Source: Apostichopus japonicus (taxonomy: Eukaryota; Echinodermata; Holothuroidea; Aspidochirotida; Stichopodidae). Taken from it: 64,000 bases of DNA. This document shows, in pieces, positions 58,901 through 64,000 of the stretch (position 1 is its first letter; each line of letters begins with the position of its first letter). The stretch covers positions 24,859,398-24,923,397 of the forward strand of contig NC_092577.1 of assembly GCF_037975245.1 (NCBI RefSeq). Reading direction: 5' to 3'. The position numbers and the translations under genes were made by a program. The notes under the pieces were generated by a model. The model did no database searches. It was not told the DNA's origin and worked only from the letters and a program-made list of their open reading frames with translations.

Positions 58901-61900
58901 CTGTTCTTGAGTTTCCTTATCTTTTCAACTCGAACCAACCAATAACGTTAACCAAAAATATAAGTAGTAAACAGCTCCTGAAAGTGATATGAAGAAACAA
59001 ACATTAAACAATATGGAAATATGAAATTATAACAGTACTCCTGCAAAAGTAAACTAAATCGCTCATACTACAATATGCACACGTTGGTACAATACTTCTT
59101 TCAAATAGCATAGTTACACCGAAAGCATTCCAAACATAAGAATTCATGTGAAATAATTGTAGAAATAGCAAACAGTCAATGACTGTGAAAAAAATGAGCA
59201 ACAAATCCTTACTGAACATATAAATTATAAAATCATGAAATTTAGAATATAAATATTGAATGAAGAAATGATAACAGATTTAACAATGGAAAAATGTCAA
59301 TCGATAAACCGCACTTCTACAGTTTAGTAGAAAATGAAAGAGAAAAATACAATCCTTCAGCACTTTAATTTAATTACCCTTAAAGAAACAACATTATATA
59401 CAGCACCGCTATTACTCACCAAACCAATTACGAAAACAATTTACAGGTGGCTACTGACATCAGTACTAGACCATCTTAGTTCCAGACTCTGCACATAGAC
59501 ATCTATGTCAACAAAAAAGATGAACCTTATAAAAAATATACGTGTACAAATTAACTTGGAATGCGCCCTGCAAACCCACAACATTTGCTCGGCTAAATTG
59601 TCACTAATCACGTATGGTAAATGAACATTGCAGAACAGTATAAATTATCTACATGCTAACTTTAAAACATATAAAATATATAATGAGATGATTGAACAGA
59701 AGAACAATAAAGCCATTACATTAATTTACTTTTCCTTGTAGCCTACACTACAGTTAACTGTATATATATATATATACTGCTGTACACAGTGGAACCATTG
59801 AACATGTGCCTAGGCCCAAATCCTTTGTTCTAAAGTAACACATATGGCCTGCAATATATTCAGTTCTTTACTGAGGATCAACATATTAACAGTAAAATAT
59901 TAACAACACAGAAAGAAACACTGCTGAAATTATCAGTGCATTGTTCAATACCATGCTCATATAACCAGTGTAACCAGTCTAGGTTTATACCTCTTTTCCT
60001 TGCCAAATAGTGCAACCTAGGCCCTCCAAAAATTGGTGAAATTATTACTTATACATACTGAATGTGTGACATGAAATATGAATAATTAAAATATAAAATT
60101 AAGCTGACATAGGATATCAATTGAATGTTACCATGCTGTAATATGAAGCTGAATAAATCACATCGAAATTTCATACAAATATACTCTTATCAGTTCTTAG
60201 TAACGTTAAATTTCGTGGAACTAATACCTACATACTATTTAAATGACCAATTTGCACTTACACAATATCGTGATTATACATAATTTTAATCAATATCTTA
60301 TAGCCTCATTCTACCCCAAAACAACAGCTAAAGAACCACGTGAGACAATATTAATGTTTACTCACCAAACAGAACCAAAATAACTCTTCATCATCGTTTG
60401 AAACTGCAAACGGACGAAATAATCTTCTCTCATTCTAATAGACACCTTGCTTCTTGAAATTCTCACATGCAACTAACCAGTGTTACCAGCGACAGTTGAC
60501 GAAAAAACGCTACATTTACGAAAATAAAACCCCAGAAAACGCTCAACGGTAGTTTCCCTAACTTTCGTGTTCTTTCGAGTCAATTTAGCACATATTCGTA
60601 GGATGAATGGTCACCGATCACAAAATAGATTTTGAATAGTTGATTTGTGATAGTTGTGTGATAGTCTGACCCAGAAAATAAGAAAAAATATGCAAATTTT
60701 CGCTAGGAAATTCCGAAGATTGGTCAAAAATACTCAAAATAAATTTGGATGGGTCTCCAAGTAAGAATTTGGTCTAAAAAATCGGAAAAATTGTCTATTA
60801 TTTGTAAATTTAACTAGTTTTAGGCAAAGAAAGCTAGAATTACCAAACTTAAAAAAAACCTACGCAAGAACCCCAGAAATGACTAAAAACGCTAGATCTA
60901 GTGTTAAAAACCCTAACGCTGGCAACACTGACTCTAACCCACGCCAAGCCAGGAGGGTGCATTTGCATAAACTCAGGGCTACAAGCGCAAGAATATTCTT
61001 CATCTTTAACATCCAATCCCTGTATTACTGCAGAGATTTGACTCTAGCACCAAAATATAAGTAATTATAAACATGTTTACATAAGAAAAGTAACAATCAA
61101 TAGTAAACCAGCAGCTCACTTTAGTTTAATAATGTACCTACATTACCAAAATAAGGAAAGCGAGGTTGTAGACAAAGGGGTTCTGTTGACCACATGCTGC
61201 CCATGTGGACCAAGCTATGAATAATTCACGCGCCAGTCAAATACAGAAGGACAATGACATTACTGTACTAGGGACCTATTTTCAACTCACTACACTCCCC
61301 TGCTCAAGATAGGAATATACGAACACACATAGAGACACTCAAGTATTACCGAAAGCAAAGGCTGCTAAGACGGTCATCTCTTATTATAAAATCAAAAGGA
61401 ATGGAATCTGACTCTTAAATTGTAACAGCACTTTTCTTCTGGATTGATTGATTTCAGTGTACAAGGAAAGCAGGCTTATGTCTACCCAATATCTTGTCCT
61501 TTCAGATGCTGTGTCACACAGATCTCTTGAAACCCGGAAAAAGAGGATTCCTGGGTCAAATTCACAACAACGTAAGTCAAAATATATTAAAAATCACAGA
61601 TTTAACAAAAAGTTCTCTAATACCCTAGCTGTAGAGCAAGGACAATTACAAAGATCAGATTCCATGATGCTACGTCATCTGTCTCCAAATCAAACAGCCA
61701 TGAGGGGATATGCTTTGCAAATTGTTAGGACCACTTGTGGAGAAGGCTGCTGATAAAAAGAATATGACAATATGAGATGTCAAAAAATGAAAACACTGTA
61801 TTCCATGTAATCAAGTACCGTGTTTATTTAAACTTAGTTTTAAGTTGTTTCTGCATGAACAATCAGAGTGGTGTGAAGCAAACTTGCTCATGGTGTGATT

Positions 61901-63825
61901 TGGGAAACTACAAGCAATCTGTTTTCTTTGAAGTGGATGCAACATTATTTCGTTGCCTCAATCACAACACAAAACTGTAATTAATTAAACCAACTGGTAC
62001 TTGCAATAATCTGAGCAAACATTGAGAATTTTACCTATGTCAACCAATTGGCAGCAGTAATCCATGTTTGTCATACTAACAAAGAAAAGTGCCATCTGAC
62101 AAAATTGTAAATCCAATCAAACTAATGCTCATTTGTGTTTAAAAACTTTTATCATCTCTTGATCTGCATGCTCATGTAACAGTTATGACTTGAACCTTCT
62201 TAATCTTTATTTTACCTATGGGATGAGTTTAATCACAAGAGTGGGAATGAGCACAAATCTTAAAATACAGGTGAACATTATCTCCATTGTATCAGGTTGA
62301 ATAAATGCAGTGGCTCTTTCTTTTCTTTTTACGTTGAGCAGATCCTGACATTTTTACGCCTCCAGCTGTGCCTACACCGCAAGAACCAGAACCACCAACC
62401 ACCCCCACAAATGCAGTCACTTTGGTTTCTCCTAGAAGGGCTTCACAAAGCAACACGCAAGAAAGTAGGTTTATAAGGCAACATCAGTTGCTCTCACGGT
62501 TTTCTAAGATGCTTATTCCAAAGAGTACAACGTTCAAAGCAGGATTGTGCTTAATTTGGAAACAATTTATGAAATGACAATCTGAAATTAAGCACAACTA
62601 ATAATCTTTTTTATCACAACCACCTTTTGTAGATGTACTTTATGTGGAAGTTTCTGGAATTTGTTCTGAAATGCTATGTTGAAACTACTCTACCTCTTAA
62701 ACAGATTTCCAGTTAACTGTACTCATGAAACTGGATACCATAATTGAAAACCAGAAGGAAGGGCTGTCACTGCTGCGGACCCTGGCTAGCAATCGGCATG
62801 TTGCTTCTGATGAAATAATGTCGGAGGACATATTTGAAGAAAAAATGACAACAGTTCAACAGATGAATGAACTGTCTGAAAAACTAAAAGAAGAAAACTA
62901 CAAGAAGAAATTGGTAACCTTAAACCTAAATTTATTACGAGTTACATTTAAAGAAATATTAGAAGAACTAATGAGCTACCAGAAAGTAAAATGAACCTGG
63001 TTATACAAACTTTTACCAGAAACAAACAGCTGGCTATGATAGTCCTGTGCCTACGTAAAAGGAGGAAACTAATTCATCAGTAATTTCTTCAATAATAAGA
63101 CTGACCTCACACACCATCATTTTCACCATGCACCGGAATAACAAGAAATGGAAATGAGTTAATTAAATTGTCAGAAGCTTGATGCATACTCTGAAAATTG
63201 TGTTTATATTGTTCTTGATGGATATAAGCATTTTCACGTTTGCTTGTTCTTGTATTTTGCGCTTTGCAACAGGTAAATTTCCTTAGTGCACTGGGAGGAT
63301 ACCGTGTTGGTGACACCGTGAGAATAATCATGAAAAATGTTGGGACTAATGCATTGTGGTCCAGGTACAGCATGAAGGGTAGACGGGGAAAGCTGCCTTT
63401 TCAGAGCCTTCAGCTGTTTAGAGTCATCATAAGTAAGTATTATCAAACTTCCTACAAAGATATAAATGTAAAGCATCCTCACCATGTATTGAGAGTCATG
63501 GTCAGTAATATAAGACAGATCAAAGTATAACGGATAATCAGTGTGTCAAATGTGAGGGCAATGTGTATTAACCTTTAAACTTTCCTTTCATACTTAGTTT
63601 AACCGCATTTTTGTTAGGTATGGAGCAAAAGGTTTACCCATATAATTGATACAAACAAAATCAAACAATGTAAATAATGATAATACGTACATATATTTCA
63701 TTGAATGATTTCTTGCAGAAGCCTGTCTACGGTCCCACAAAGGTACATCTGTGTCTCTTGTAGAGAGAGAAGTTGCAGAGACATTGAAGCATGCCCCCAA
63801 CAAACCTGGAGGTTCTAATTTCACG
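55950..63825 (+). CDS. CACTA-associated accessory protein, DUF4806-like, nine exons, runs off the window
   Basis: Exons 55950-56033, 56246-56357, 57856-58002, 58443-58553, 61506-61571, 62342-62464, 62705-62913, 63273-63432 and 63719-63825 all have AG/GT borders. Every phase joins without a stop. The N-terminus (NQFAVVEFVAEGSVEVV, then NLHCYWPRSNATFRAKKG) is a compact domain often found with such transposases. The middle is Ser/Pro/Glu-rich. The C-terminal part (DIFEEKMTTVQQMNELSEKL, VNFLSALGGYRVGDTV, GRRGKLPFQSLQLFRVI) matches, from memory, DUF4806. The first exon begins with ATG right at its acceptor, so an upstream exon may exist. At least one more exon lies beyond the window. Function unknown; perhaps a DNA-binding partner of the transposase. 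Confidence 0.7.
56740..57655 (+). repeat. tRNA-like SINE with ~300-bp tandem body and conserved tail
   Basis: GGTTCGACTCC at 56820-56830 matches a pol III B box. Downstream, a unit of about 300 bp (ccgcccactcattaatattc, tagggatcgtctactcatga, cctatgtaccaa, ttcctcttgtaccacc) is present nearly complete twice and then truncated (starts near 56853, 57151, 57459). It ends in a CACACA run and a tail with ATTCCTT/AAGGAAT arms. It sits in an intron of the accessory gene. Confidence 0.7.
58554..61505 (+). other. long intron of the accessory gene
   Basis: No exon with matching phase found inside. Holds an (AT)n run near 59760-59777 and a hAT-like MITE. The open frame at 60879-61064 overlaps the MITE end and is not a gene. 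Confidence 0.5.
60478..60930. mobile_element. hAT-like MITE, ~450 bp
   Basis: The left end CAGTGTTACCAGCG and right end CGCTGGCAACACTG are inverted with one mismatch over 14 bp. Further mirrored words follow inside (aaaacgct, ccccagaaa). Flanks caactaac and actctaac share the last five bases, a possible decayed 8-bp duplication. CAGTG ends are typical of hAT. No transposase inside. Confidence 0.65.
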
Positions 63826-64000
63826 GTAATCTTTGGGTACAAACTTTAGAGAAGGGGGAATGTTTATATCCATGTCTGAAATGGCTTGGAAGTAATAATG
63901 CTCTATGACAAGTTCAACTACACTACAAAAGCAAATTATGTACAGGCAATTGGGTAAAGAAAAATTAGGGGTTCTTGTTGCAAACAACAAAAGAAAATCC
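63826..64000 (+). other. start of an intron, continues past the window
   Basis: Begins GTAATC after exon nine of the accessory gene. Nothing else seen. Confidence 0.5.

Overview
The window looks like nuclear DNA of a marine invertebrate. It is AT-rich, the genes have introns with GT/AG junctions, and nearly everything recognisable is a transposable element or its remains. Ty3/gypsy, Tx1-like, L2/CR1-like and CACTA/EnSpm elements, a tRNA-like short repeat, and frequent TAGGCCTA/TAGGCTAGG words would suit an echinoderm or a related deuterostome. That placement is a guess from memory of such genomes; no conserved host gene is visible.

Layout. (1) 1-14904 is decayed sequence: an AT-rich minisatellite, a broken DUF3987-like P-loop ATPase gene (2035-4068, +), a 5'-truncated Tx1-like LINE (7057-8950, -), a frameshifted transposase-like pseudogene (9567-10628, -) and a rearranged second LINE (10895-12690, -). 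(2) 14905-38053 is the most interesting object: a ~23.1 kb element bounded by ~0.5 kb terminal inverted repeats and a 6-bp direct repeat, GGCAAG. It carries a spliced HECT-type E3 ubiquitin ligase gene (+) converging on an rve-type DDE integrase gene (-). The integrase gene keeps its D,D,E triad. It has two in-frame stops and is split by a full-length Tx1-like LINE (15-bp target duplication inside the reading frame) and by an L2/CR1-like fragment. Without those insertions the element would be about 17.7 kb. (3) 39165-39860 is an ACGT-rich satellite of ~120-bp units. (4) 40542-49051 is a nearly intact Ty3/gypsy retrotransposon on the minus strand, with almost identical LTRs, a 1506-codon pol and one stop in gag. 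(5) 49056-52870 has no recognisable gene. (6) 52880 to the window end looks like an animal CACTA/EnSpm-type transposon region: a tnp2-like transposase with one frameshift, then a nine-exon accessory gene (DUF4806-like C-terminal part) whose splice phases all agree and which runs off the right edge. A short tRNA-like/tandem repeat and a hAT-like MITE lie in its introns.

How the parts fit. In the 23-kb element the integrase is the obvious candidate for the enzyme that cuts and joins the inverted repeats. The HECT protein would be cargo or a partner that ubiquitinates a host or element protein. The TIRs contain regularly spaced AT-rich motifs that could be integrase binding sites. The present copy cannot supply its own integrase. 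Gene boundaries rest on manual reading of splice sites and frames; no database search was possible, so family names come from recognised motifs.
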